54,168 nt of DNA from Thiobacillus sp. (GTDB lineage: Bacteria; Pseudomonadota; Gammaproteobacteria; Burkholderiales; Thiobacillaceae): positions 1 to 54,168 of the forward strand of contig JAUXVT010000005.1 of assembly GCA_030680405.1 (NCBI GenBank), given 5' to 3'. Below, in pieces: positions 25,636 through 35,876 of the stretch (position 1 is its first letter; each line of letters starts with the position of its first letter). Below the pieces are notes generated by a model. That model worked only from the letters and a program-made list of their open reading frames with translations. It was not told the DNA's origin and searched no databases. The translations under genes were made by a program, and so were the position numbers.

Positions 25636-27072
25636 ATGACTGCATTGGGTAAACTCGACAGGGCCAACCTGAACGGTGGCCAGAAACTGGCGGTGAAGTA
25701 CTTCACCGTCGCTATTGCGCTGTTCGGCGCACAAATCCTGTTCGGCCTCCTGGCCGGCCTGCAATACCTGTACCCGGACTTCCTGTTCGGCATTCTGGAT
25801 TTTTCCGTCAACCGCATGGTGCACATCAATGCGATGGTCGTCTGGCTGTTGTTCGGCTTCCTCGGCTCGGTGTACTGGCTGCTGGAGGACGAGTCCGGTG
25901 TCCCTGTTGTCGGCTTGGGGTTGGGTAATCTGGCCTTCTGGATATTCACCCTGGCCGTCGTCGTCGTGGTGCTGGTCTATCTGCTGGTGCAGACCGGCGT
26001 GGGCGAGCAAAGCTCGATCTGGCTGATCAACGAGGGGCGCGAGTACATCGAGGCGCCGCGTTGGGCTGACATCGGCATTGTGGTGTGCGTGCTGGTATTC
26101 TTCTACAACGCCGCCGCCACCTTCGCCAAAGGCCGCTACACCGGCATCGGCGGCGTGCTGGTGCTCGACCTGATCGCCCTGGCCGGCATCTACCTGGCCG
26201 GCATGTACTACACTCCCAACATCTCCATGGACCAACACTGGTGGTGGTGGGTGATTCACCTGTGGGTGGAAGCGACCTGGGAAGTGCTGGTCGGCTGCCT
26301 GATGGCCTACGGCCTGATAAAGACCCTGGGCGTGCGCCGCAAGATCGTCGAGACCTGGCTGTATATCGAAGTTGCACTGATGTTCGGTTCCGGCATTCTC
26401 GGCCTCGGCCACCACTATTTCTGGATCGGCACCCCGGAATACTGGTTCACCATCGGCGGCTTCTTCTCTGCGCTGGAACCCATCCCGCTGGTTGCCATGG
26501 TGGTGCATGCGGTGTTCGACGCCGGCCATCACAAGCTGAAGAGCACCAATAACCCGGCCCTGGCCTGGATCATTGCGCAAGCCTTTGGCAACTTCTTCGG
26601 CGCTGGGGTGTGGGGCTTCATGCACACCCTGCCGCAGATCAACCTATACACCCACGGCACCCAGTGGACCGCCTCGCACGGCCATTTCGCCTTCTTTGGC
26701 GCCTACGTCACCATGGTCATCGCCTACTTCTATCTGGCGATCCAGAAATGGCGTGGCGGCGTGTACATGAGCGGCAACCTGATCGGCGCCTGGAAGTGGA
26801 AATGGGCGCTCGCCCTGCTGCATATCGGCATGCTCATGATGACCATGGCGATGCTGATCTCAGGCTACGAGCAATCGCAGATCGAGCGCGCCATCGAAGG
26901 ATCCAGCTGGGTCGGCTACTTCACCGCCCAGGCGCATCCATGGTTCGTACAAGGCATGCAATGGCGTCAGATCGGTGGCTGGATATTTGCCGCCGGCTTC
27001 GTTCTGCTGGCCTGGGACCTCATGACCATCGGCCGCAAAGAAACGCGACCCGTGCGAAGCCTGACTGAGTAA
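25636..27072 (+). CDS. norB: nitric oxide reductase cytochrome b subunit
   Basis: The 478-residue, roughly 12-helix protein is the catalytic subunit of cNOR, which reduces two NO to N2O at a haem b3/FeB centre. Ligands are visible at H63, H208, H259, H260, H349 and H351. The Glu residues needed at or near the centre are E212 (HLWVEATWEV) and E281 (SALEPIP). There is no quinol-oxidising N-terminal extension, and norC is adjacent, so this is the cytochrome c-dependent type. norD and norQ, often nearby, are not in the window. Confidence 0.96.
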   Translation: MTALGKLDRANLNGGQKLAVKYFTVAIALFGAQILFGLLAGLQYLYPDFLFGILDFSVNRMVHINAMVVWLLFGFLGSVYWLLEDESGVPVVGLGLGNLAFWIFTLAVVVVVLVYLLVQTGVGEQSSIWLINEGREYIEAPRWADIGIVVCVLVFFYNAAATFAKGRYTGIGGVLVLDLIALAGIYLAGMYYTPNISMDQHWWWWVIHLWVEATWEVLVGCLMAYGLIKTLGVRRKIVETWLYIEVALMFGSGILGLGHHYFWIGTPEYWFTIGGFFSALEPIPLVAMVVHAVFDAGHHKLKSTNNPALAWIIAQAFGNFFGAGVWGFMHTLPQINLYTHGTQWTASHGHFAFFGAYVTMVIAYFYLAIQKWRGGVYMSGNLIGAWKWKWALALLHIGMLMMTMAMLISGYEQSQIERAIEGSSWVGYFTAQAHPWFVQGMQWRQIGGWIFAAGFVLLAWDLMTIGRKETRPVRSLTE

Positions 27073-27080
27073 CGCCCTTT

Positions 27081-27105
27081 CCTTCCCCGCGAACCGCGGG
27101 GAAGG
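27081..27105 (+). other. perfect 11-bp hairpin between norB and nirS
   Basis: CCTTCCCCGCG (27081-27091) pairs fully with CGCGGGGAAGG (27095-27105) around AAC. No T-run follows, so it is more likely an RNA stability or processing element, or a weak attenuator, than an intrinsic terminator. nirS begins 37 bases further on. Confidence 0.65.
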
Positions 27106-27129
27106 ATCCATCGCACCTCACACTTTTAA

Positions 27130-28866
<1,737 letters not shown>

Positions 28867-28889
28867 ACCCTGCCGCGGGAGCTGAAAAA

Positions 28890-28914
28890 GGGCGAGCTTG
28901 CTCGCCCTTTTTTT
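28890..28914 (+). terminator. intrinsic terminator after nirS
   Basis: GGGCGAG (28890-28896) pairs with CTCGCCC (28901-28907) and seven T follow. It ends the nor-nir transcript and separates it from the TonB receptor gene. Confidence 0.9.
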
Positions 28915-28969
28915 GGCGCAGTGGATGCAAGACCAACGGCACATGGAAAACCAGGTCGCACATACAAAA

Positions 28970-31198
28970 ATGAATCACCTAATCAAAATCACTGGCAAGT
29001 TTCTGATGGTCGCCGCCTGTATGGCGGAACCCATTCACGCAACCGAGATCACCGAGAGCAGCAACGCGGTCGAGCTGGACGTCATCGTCGTCACGGCAAC
29101 CCGGTCGGCGCTGTCGCTGGCCGATGCACCGGCTGCCGTGACCGTCGTCGATGCCAAAAAAATCGAGACCAAGAATGTTTCACGCCTGGGCGATGCGCTC
29201 GATCAGGTGCCCAGCCTCTATTTGCAGAATGGCGCATTCGGCCCTTCACAAGGCACGTCCGGGACGAGCGGCCTGTCCCTGCGCGGCATCGATCAGAACA
29301 AGACCCTCATCCTGCTCGACGGCCAGCCCATTCAGGACGCCAGTTCCGGCAAGGTGAACTGGCGGATTCCCTTCGTCGAGGATATCGAGCGCATCGAGAT
29401 CATTCCCGGCGCGTTCTCGTCGCTGTACGGCAGCAATGCCATCGGCGGCGTCATCAACGTCATCACCAAACAGCCGGATCGACGCGAGTTCAGCGCCAAA
29501 CTGAAAAAGGGCTGGAATGACTTGAGCGGCGAGGATGGCAGTGTTTATTTCCGTGACACGCTGGAGAGCGGCCTCGGTATCGTCGCCGGCGTGGGCTATC
29601 AAAAGCGCGACAGTTTCGTGAACGATTTCGTCGTCAAGACACCGATCCCGGGTGCAGGGACAATCCCGGTCACCGGCTGGCAGGCGATCACCACCCGCGA
29701 CGGCCTGCCCGCCTATCTCGTCGGTGACAAGGGCAGAACGCCCTGGACGTCGGCCAATGCCACCCTCAAGCTGTCCTACAAGCTCGACGCCCGCGACAAG
29801 GTCTTCGGCGGCGTGAGCTATCAGGAAACCAACCAGGACTACACCTTCTTCAACACCTATCTGCGGAACACCATGACCGGTGCGCCGGTATCAAGCGGAA
29901 GTCTCGACATCGACGGCAAGAGGGTCACCCTGGCGGAGTTCGATTTCGTCAACAACTCGCCGCTCCACGAAGCCGCCACGCGCTACTTTGCCGGCTATGA
30001 AGGGACGATCGGCAAGGACACTTTGCTGAAGCTCGACCTCGCCAAAATCGACCGCGCCTACAGCTTCACCGCCGCCGGCGCCACGTCCAGCTGGAACAGC
30101 GGGCCGGGCACGCTCACCGACACGCCGAATTCCGGCCTCGACGGCAGCATTCAACTGAGCTTCCCGATGGGCGAGAAGCAATTCTGGGTGACCGGACTGT
30201 CGCTCCACCGCGATGAGGTGAATCAGAAAATCTACGCGCTTTCCAACTGGCGCGATGATGATTCACGAATCGCCGTGAACAACGGCTACAACGGCAGCTC
30301 GACCACAACATCGTTGTATGGGCAGAACGAGATCACGCTCTCCGACACGCTGAAAGCCTATCTGGGCGGGCGCTGGGATTACTGGGAAACCCGGGGCGAT
30401 TATTTCAATACCGCCGCCACCCTTTTCCCGAGCCGCAACGATTCCGCCTTCAGCCCCAAAGCCTCTGCGGTTTACAAACCCGTTGAAGCCGTTACCCTGC
30501 GCGCCTCGTTTGGGCGATCCTTCCGCGCCCCCGCCAATCTGGACCTGTATTCAACTTCGGTCAGCCGCGGCCGCACCACCCACAACAACCCCAATCTCGA
30601 ACCCGAGACCGGGACGACCTGGGAAGTGGGCGGGGAATGGCGGTTCACCAACACGACCCAGGCCGGTCTCACCCTGTACGAGACCCGGCTCGAGAATCTG
30701 ATCTATCTCAAGCAGGCCGATACGTCGACCACCAGGGAATCGTTCCGCATCAACGCCGGCAAGGCCCGGGTTCGCGGCATCGAGCTCACTGCCCGGACGC
30801 GTTTGACGAACTGGCTGGAACTCGACGCCAACTATGCCTACATCGAGTCGGAAATGCTGGAAAACGCAGCCGATCTATTGAGCGTGGGCAAGCGCTTGAT
30901 CGACTCGCCAAAAAACATCGCCGGCATCGGGCTGACCGCACAACAAGGGCCATGGACAGGCACGTTGAGTGCGCGCTACGTGAGCCACGTATTTTTCACT
31001 GCCCAAAATACCGACGTGGTCGAAGACGTACCCGGCAGCTACGACGCCTATACACTGGTCAACGCCAAGGCAGGCTATGCTTTCTCCAAAACCGTAAAGG
31101 CATCGCTTGCCATCAACAACCTGCTGGATGAAAAAGCCTATTCTTTTTTCCTGCTGCCAGGCCGCAGTGCGACCGCCGAGCTGGATTTCTCTTTCTAA
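28970..31198 (+). CDS. TonB-dependent outer-membrane receptor
   Basis: About 742 residues: a signal peptide (about 1-25), a TonB box-like VIVVTA, a plug domain (TKNVSRLGDAL; LILLDGQPIQD; GSNAIGGVINVITK) and a 22-strand barrel ending in the aromatic pattern AELDFSF. It imports a substrate across the outer membrane using TonB-ExbBD; the matching genes lie 2.3 kb downstream. The substrate is not readable. Copper, haem or a corrinoid would all fit next to denitrification genes, and the plug resembles the BtuB/FepA type. No clear ribosome site precedes 28970; an alternative ATG at 28943 adds nine residues. Confidence 0.88.
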   Translation: MNHLIKITGKFLMVAACMAEPIHATEITESSNAVELDVIVVTATRSALSLADAPAAVTVVDAKKIETKNVSRLGDALDQVPSLYLQNGAFGPSQGTSGTSGLSLRGIDQNKTLILLDGQPIQDASSGKVNWRIPFVEDIERIEIIPGAFSSLYGSNAIGGVINVITKQPDRREFSAKLKKGWNDLSGEDGSVYFRDTLESGLGIVAGVGYQKRDSFVNDFVVKTPIPGAGTIPVTGWQAITTRDGLPAYLVGDKGRTPWTSANATLKLSYKLDARDKVFGGVSYQETNQDYTFFNTYLRNTMTGAPVSSGSLDIDGKRVTLAEFDFVNNSPLHEAATRYFAGYEGTIGKDTLLKLDLAKIDRAYSFTAAGATSSWNSGPGTLTDTPNSGLDGSIQLSFPMGEKQFWVTGLSLHRDEVNQKIYALSNWRDDDSRIAVNNGYNGSSTTTSLYGQNEITLSDTLKAYLGGRWDYWETRGDYFNTAATLFPSRNDSAFSPKASAVYKPVEAVTLRASFGRSFRAPANLDLYSTSVSRGRTTHNNPNLEPETGTTWEVGGEWRFTNTTQAGLTLYETRLENLIYLKQADTSTTRESFRINAGKARVRGIELTARTRLTNWLELDANYAYIESEMLENAADLLSVGKRLIDSPKNIAGIGLTAQQGPWTGTLSARYVSHVFFTAQNTDVVEDVPGSYDAYTLVNAKAGYAFSKTVKASLAINNLLDEKAYSFFLLPGRSATAELDFSF

Positions 31199-31204
31199 GC
31201 CCTT

Positions 31205-32389
31205 ATGACTTCACCTCTCAACCCAGCCAAGCGCCCTGCAGGGTTCGCGCTATTTGCCCTTGGCTTCAGGCCTTTTTTCCTCGCAGCCGGATTGTTTGCC
31301 ATCGTGCTATTGGGGCTATGGCTGGCCATCCTTCAGGACAGGATCACAACCGGATATCTTGCTCCCGCCGTCTGGCATGGGCACGAAATGCTGTTCGGCT
31401 ATACCGTGGCGGTGATCGCCGGCTTCCTGCTCACCGCGGCGCAGAACTGGACCGGCATCCGCACGCCTGCGGGTACACCGCTGGCCGCGCTGTTCCTGCT
31501 GTGGCTGGCGGGGCGACTGAGCTTTCTGGTTCCGGGCCTGCCGGCGGGCCTGGTCGCCGCGGTCGACCTGCTGTTCCTGCCGGTGCTGGCTCTGACGCTG
31601 GCGTGGCCGATCATCAAGGCAAAGCAACTGTCCAACGCCCCCTTCCCCATCATGCTGCTGGCTCTGGCGGCGGCCAATGCGCTGGTGCATGGGGAAGCGC
31701 TCGGCTGGACCGCCGCGACCGCCAGTACTGGCCTGCATCTGGCCACCTACGTGGTGGTGACGATGATGGTGGTGATGAGCGGACGAGTGATTCCCAGCTT
31801 CACCGACAACAAGCTGCGCACCCATGCCCGCCGCTGGAAAGCCATCGAATGGCTGGTGCCGGTCGCCACCCTCGGCGCGCTGGTCGCTGCGCTGGTTGCA
31901 CCCGACTCGCTCGTCACTGCGCTGCTCGCCGCCATCGCGGCTGCGGTTCATGTCATCCGGCTGACAGGTTGGTACACCGGCAAGTTCTGGTCGGTGCCGC
32001 TGCTGTGGATCCTGCATCTGGGCTATGCCTGGATCGCACTCGGCTTCGCGTTGCTTGCCCTGTCGGCAGCGGGGGGGAGCGCTGCGGCCGGCGCTTCACT
32101 GCATGCCTTCACCGCCGGCGGAATCGGCGTGCTGACCCTGGGCATGATGGCGCGGGTGTCGCTTGGGCATACCGGCCGCTTGCTGGAAGCGGCACCGCTG
32201 ATGACGCTGGCCTTCGTGGCGATCAATCTCACGGCGCTCATCCGCGTCGCCCTCCCGCTGCTTTTCCCGGCGGCTTATGTGCAAAGCATGATGGCTGCCG
32301 GGCTGGTGTGGGTGGCCGCGTTCGGCCTCTTCGTCGTGGTGTATACCCCCATGCTGCTGCGCCCTCGGGTCGACGGCAAGCCGGGTTGA
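31205..32389 (+). CDS. nnrS: NnrS family membrane protein
   Basis: The 394-residue protein has about 12 hydrophobic helices and NnrS hallmarks: ALGFRPFFLAAG near the N-terminus, WHGHEMLFGY (57-66), VVVMSGRVIPSFT and GHTGR late in the chain. NnrS is a haem- and copper-containing membrane protein coregulated with nitrite and NO reductases. Work in Vibrio links it to protection of iron metabolism from NO. It starts six bases after the receptor stop and is followed by a coupled small gene. Confidence 0.92.
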   Translation: MTSPLNPAKRPAGFALFALGFRPFFLAAGLFAIVLLGLWLAILQDRITTGYLAPAVWHGHEMLFGYTVAVIAGFLLTAAQNWTGIRTPAGTPLAALFLLWLAGRLSFLVPGLPAGLVAAVDLLFLPVLALTLAWPIIKAKQLSNAPFPIMLLALAAANALVHGEALGWTAATASTGLHLATYVVVTMMVVMSGRVIPSFTDNKLRTHARRWKAIEWLVPVATLGALVAALVAPDSLVTALLAAIAAAVHVIRLTGWYTGKFWSVPLLWILHLGYAWIALGFALLALSAAGGSAAAGASLHAFTAGGIGVLTLGMMARVSLGHTGRLLEAAPLMTLAFVAINLTALIRVALPLLFPAAYVQSMMAAGLVWVAAFGLFVVVYTPMLLRPRVDGKPG

Positions 32390-32390
32390 C

Positions 32391-32594
32391 ATGCGCCCTC
32401 TCGCTGACCGAATCCATACCTTCGGCCACGCCATGCCGGAGCGGCATGGCGTGGATGATGCGCCCAACTTGCGGTTCGTCTGCGCGGCTGACCTGAAGGA
32501 ACAGGTGAAAAATGCCTTTCGCGACCTGGAGCGCGAGACCGGCCCGCCGGCGTACCGGACTCCCAAGCAATGCGGATTTCTCGTTGAATCGTGA
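32391..32594 (+). CDS. 67-residue protein of unknown function
   Basis: An ATG one base after the nnrS stop opens a 67-codon frame. The product is soluble and charged, with a hydrophilic middle (LKEQVKNAFRDLERE) and two Cys. I do not recognise the family. Codon use matches the neighbours. Its place between nnrS and a truncated haemoglobin gene suggests a link to NO metabolism. Confidence 0.5.
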   Translation: MRPLADRIHTFGHAMPERHGVDDAPNLRFVCAADLKEQVKNAFRDLERETGPPAYRTPKQCGFLVES

Positions 32595-32644
32595 CTGGCA
32601 GCACAATCATCTTCTAACCAGCCAACCAAACAAAGGAGACCAAC

Positions 32645-33016
32645 ATGTCCGAACCCACCCTCTACCAGCGTCTAGGTGGTTATGATGCCATCGCCGCCGT
32701 TTGCGCCGACCTGCTGCCGCGTTTGCAGGCCGACCCGCTTCTGGAACGCTTCTGGCTGCATCGCGGCGAGGACGGCATCAAGCGCGAATACCAGTTGCTG
32801 GTGGACTTTCTCTGCAACGCTGCCGGCGGGCCCATGTACTACACCGGCCGCGACATGAAAGTGTCCCACAAGGGCATGCGCATCAGCGCCGTTGATTGGG
32901 AAGCCTTCATGCGCCACCTGCACGCCACGCTGGACAAGTTCGCTGTGCCGGCGGCCGAGCGCGCCGACGTGGTGGCATTCATCGAATCGACACGCGACGA
33001 CATGGTCGAATGCTAA
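32645..33016 (+). CDS. truncated (2-on-2) haemoglobin
   Basis: The 123-residue globin has the N-terminal LYQRLGGYDAI, the Gly pair in AAGGPMYYTGRDM and the proximal His in SHKGM (H75). The pattern is nearest to group I (trHbN). Proteins of this group bind O2 and NO and often dioxygenate NO to nitrate. AAAGGAGA lies eight bases before the ATG. The position after nnrS supports a role in NO detoxification. Confidence 0.88.
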   Translation: MSEPTLYQRLGGYDAIAAVCADLLPRLQADPLLERFWLHRGEDGIKREYQLLVDFLCNAAGGPMYYTGRDMKVSHKGMRISAVDWEAFMRHLHATLDKFAVPAAERADVVAFIESTRDDMVEC

Positions 33017-33525
33017 GCCTATTCGATGCGGCGGCCATGCCGCCGAGCCCACGCGTTGGTGGCAAAACGGGCTGAATCGCCCGGTCGGCGTCTTGCGTTT
33101 GTCGACAGCCTGCGAAAAGGAAACAGCGCTCTCTGTGCTGTCCATCCCCTCTTGCGCTCGCGACAATTGCATGGAGACCATTCTTCACATAAACGTCAGC
33201 CATGGCTCCAATCGGTACGTCACGGCGAACCCGATCACACTCAACCAGAGCAGCAGCCTCTACGGAGGGGCGACCTGCGGCCTCGATGCCGAGCCGCGCC
33301 CGTCCGGATATACAATTACGACGTTGTTTTTCATGGCATTACGCCTTATGTCCCCTGCTCACTGCGAAGCTTGGCTGACCAGAAAGCTCCGCCGGAACAG
33401 CGGCCTACGTTATGACGGCATACAGTACGCGCCGATGTTCCCCTCCTGCCGGCCACGCTCAATAGCCGTGGAATGACAGACGTAATGGTGAGCGTAACCC
33501 TGACTCGCAGGTGTAAAAAGGCGTC
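33017..33525. other. 509-bp stretch without a convincing gene
   Basis: No frame here has a ribosome site with family similarity. On the minus strand, about 33200-33275 encodes a short hydrophobic run ending in stop (RLLLWLSVIGFAVTYR), perhaps the tail of a lost membrane-protein gene. The tonB promoter should lie near 33440-33520, but I could not fix its boxes. Confidence 0.4.
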
Positions 33526-34209
33526 ATGAACAGGGTATTGGAACGCCTGGATTGGAATCGTGCGGCTGGTCTGCTCGTGGTGTTGGTGTTGCACGGTGCT
33601 GTGCTCTATGGCCTGTGGTACGTTCGCGTGATTCCGCATCCGGCCGAAACGGTGACCCTGTTCGTGAGTTTGATCAACCCGCCGCCGCCTGAATCGAGGC
33701 CAAAGGCAATCCCTCCGCCCAAGCCACCCACCAAGCCGATCAAGCAGGAAGCGCACCGCCCGGTTGAACCACCACACTATCACCTGGCGGCGGAAGCCCC
33801 GGTCATGTCGCCTACAGAAGCGGTGGAGCCGCTGCCGCCGCCCGACCCGGTGGTGGCCTCGCCCCAGTCCGAGCCGTCGGTGCTGGTGCCGTCCTCCCAA
33901 CCCAAGCCGGACGAGCCGGTGACCTTGGCATCGGAACTGGCGATGGTATGCCCCAAGCGAACGCCGCCGACCTATCCGCCCCTGGCACGCCGATTGGGGG
34001 AAACTGGCAAAGTCGTCCTGCGGGTCGAGATCGACATAGCGGGGCGGGTGAGTGCGGCGCAAGTAGTCAGCAGCAGCGGTTTCGACCGCCTCGACACAGC
34101 AGCGCTCGCGGCAGTCAGAACCTGGCGCTGCCACCCTGCACAACGTGACGGACAAGTCGTCCGCTCGGTAGCCCTGCAGCCATTCAATTTCACCCTGGAA
34201 GACCGCTGA
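33526..34209 (+). CDS. tonB: energy transducer TonB
   Basis: The 227-residue protein has one N-terminal helix (about 14-34), a long Pro-rich spacer (about 50-150, with PPPKPPTKP) and the C-terminal TonB domain (about 150-225) with YPPLARRLGETGKVVLRVEI and a late NFTL. It spans the periplasm and passes proton-motive energy from ExbBD to outer-membrane receptors, probably including the one at 28970. The stop is two bases before exbB. Confidence 0.92.
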   Translation: MNRVLERLDWNRAAGLLVVLVLHGAVLYGLWYVRVIPHPAETVTLFVSLINPPPPESRPKAIPPPKPPTKPIKQEAHRPVEPPHYHLAAEAPVMSPTEAVEPLPPPDPVVASPQSEPSVLVPSSQPKPDEPVTLASELAMVCPKRTPPTYPPLARRLGETGKVVLRVEIDIAGRVSAAQVVSSSGFDRLDTAALAAVRTWRCHPAQRDGQVVRSVALQPFNFTLEDR

Positions 34210-34211
34210 TT

Positions 34212-34964
34212 ATGGAAAACAGTCTGGGCTTTGCCCACTTCCTCTCGCAGACCGATACACTCGGCCACATTGTGTTGCTGCTGTTGCTCGGGCTTTCAGT
34301 AGCAAGCTGGTATCTGATTGCAACCAAGGCACTGGAGAATTATCTGGCAGGGCGCCGATCCGAGGCGTTCCTCAAACAGTTCTGGGCGGCCGATTCGCTG
34401 CAGGATGTGAGCACTGCGCTGCGGCAGCAGCCAGTCGACAACGCGTTTGCCAAGCTGGCATACGAAGCGCTTGAGGCGGCCCACAACAACCACCAGGGCG
34501 GCATGCAGAAGCTGGCCGCAGCAGGCGGATTGGGCGAGTTCCTCACGCGTCTCCTGCGCAACGGCATCGATCAGGAAGCGACGCGGGTGGAGCAAGGCCT
34601 CACCGTGATGGCCTCGGCCGGCTCCACCGCGCCCTACATCGGTTTGTTCGGCACCGTCTGGGGGATTTATCACGCGCTGATCAATATCGGTTTGTCGGGT
34701 CAGGGTACGCTGGACAAAGTGTCGGGCCCGGTCGGCGAGGCACTCATCATGACCGCCTTCGGCCTGGCGGTCGCCATCCCCGCGGTGCTTGCCTACAACG
34801 CATTCACCCGCCGCAACCGCGTCTGGCTGGCCAGGCTCGATGCCTTCGCACACGATCTGTATACAGTGATTACCGTGGGTGAAAAGGCCAACAGTTCGGC
34901 AGGAGAGGTGCGCCCGCTACAAACAGCGCAAAAACCAGAACAGCGCGTAAGCGTGGAGGGGTAA
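34212..34964 (+). CDS. exbB: biopolymer transport protein ExbB
   Basis: The 250-residue inner-membrane protein has three helices (about 18-38, 132-155 and 172-195) with the conserved STAPYIGLFGTVWGI and GEALIMTAFGLAVAIPAV motifs of the MotA/TolQ/ExbB proton-channel family. TolQ is the alternative, but the tonB and exbD neighbours settle it. The cytoplasmic tail (about 220-250) is variable. Confidence 0.93.
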   Translation: MENSLGFAHFLSQTDTLGHIVLLLLLGLSVASWYLIATKALENYLAGRRSEAFLKQFWAADSLQDVSTALRQQPVDNAFAKLAYEALEAAHNNHQGGMQKLAAAGGLGEFLTRLLRNGIDQEATRVEQGLTVMASAGSTAPYIGLFGTVWGIYHALINIGLSGQGTLDKVSGPVGEALIMTAFGLAVAIPAVLAYNAFTRRNRVWLARLDAFAHDLYTVITVGEKANSSAGEVRPLQTAQKPEQRVSVEG

Positions 34965-34968
34965 CCCC

Positions 34969-35388
34969 ATGGCCATGGGAAGCCTCGACCCGCGCCGCCA
35001 TCAGGGCCCGATGGCGGAAATCAACGTCGTGCCGCTGGTGGACGTGATGCTGGTGTTGCTGGTGATCTTCATCATCACTGCGCCCTTGCTCACCCACTCC
35101 GTCAAGATCGATCTGCCCAAGGCCAGCAGTACGCCCAACGTCACCCGGCCCGAGCATATCGAGTTCGGCATTCGTGAGAACGGCGATCTGTACTGGAGCG
35201 GCGAGAAGGTGATGCCGGAACAGTTGGCGTCACGTTTTGCCGTCGAGGCGAGCAAGCAGCCGCAGCCTGAACTGCATATTCGTGCCGACCGCCATGCATA
35301 CTACGAAACGGTGGCCCAGGTGATGTCGGCCGCCGCGAAAGCGGGGCTGCTGCGCATCGGATTCGTGACAGACCCGGAGCAGCCCTGA
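34969..35388 (+). CDS. exbD: biopolymer transport protein ExbD
   Basis: The 139-residue protein has one helix (about 22-43) holding the essential proton-carrying Asp (D25 in VPLVDVMLVLL), then a periplasmic domain with ADRHAYYETVAQVM. It forms the proton channel with ExbB. It is four bases after exbB and ends the tonB-exbB-exbD operon. Confidence 0.93.
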   Translation: MAMGSLDPRRHQGPMAEINVVPLVDVMLVLLVIFIITAPLLTHSVKIDLPKASSTPNVTRPEHIEFGIRENGDLYWSGEKVMPEQLASRFAVEASKQPQPELHIRADRHAYYETVAQVMSAAAKAGLLRIGFVTDPEQP

Positions 35389-35468
35389 AAGCGCAGCGGG
35401 GATTAACGTGACTCAAAAGGAAAGCAGCATCGCCCGGCCGGAGTGAGCCTCCGCGCCCAGCCGCTTGA

Positions 35469-35705
35469 TTACGGCTCGCGCGCCTGACCATCCGCAGGAT
35501 CCGGGCGCGGATCCTGCGGATGATGCGAATCCATCGGCAATTGGCGAACCGGCGGCAACTCGGGCGGCGGGCGCAGCGGCGTCGTGCGCGTTAACCAATA
35601 CACCCAGACCAGACTGGCGAGAACCAGCAATATGATGATCAGCGGCCCTTTCGGGGGGCGCCGCGTCGGCGGGGACGGTGGTGAGTCGTCGGGTTCCATA
35701 TTCAT
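35469..35705 (-). CDS. 78-residue membrane protein, Pro-rich
   Basis: The protein has a Pro/Arg-rich cytoplasmic start (DDSPPSPPTRRPPKGP), one helix (about 20-39) and a Pro-rich tail. I do not recognise a family, although similar short anchored tails precede or follow FtsH-type proteases and membrane fusion proteins. The last third lies over a 12-bp inverted repeat. It is convergent with exbD; whether it is expressed is uncertain. Confidence 0.4.
   Translation of the reverse strand: MNMEPDDSPPSPPTRRPPKGPLIIILLVLASLVWVYWLTRTTPLRPPPELPPVRQLPMDSHHPQDPRPDPADGQAREP
35491..35520. terminator. 12-bp inverted repeat downstream of exbD
   Basis: TCCGCAGGATCC (35491-35502) and GGATCCTGCGGA (35509-35520) form a perfect stem with a six-base loop. 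No T-run follows on either strand. It could end the tonB operon with Rho or just be structural. Confidence 0.4.
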
Positions 35706-35876
35706 GGTGTCATGGCGTGCTGCGTGCTAAATAATAGTCTCAACCATATCAACAAATATGAACCGCGGTACATCTCGATTCTATTTTTGGCACCCGTTTT
35801 GCCGCACATTGACGCGTGCGGCAAAACGGATGCAGGCTCTCCCTGCCCCCATTCCTGACGATCTCTCCTGATTCCC

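Noticed and set aside
27081-27105. Intrinsic terminator between norB and nirS
   Set aside because: The stem is strong but no T-run follows. I list it as an RNA hairpin only.
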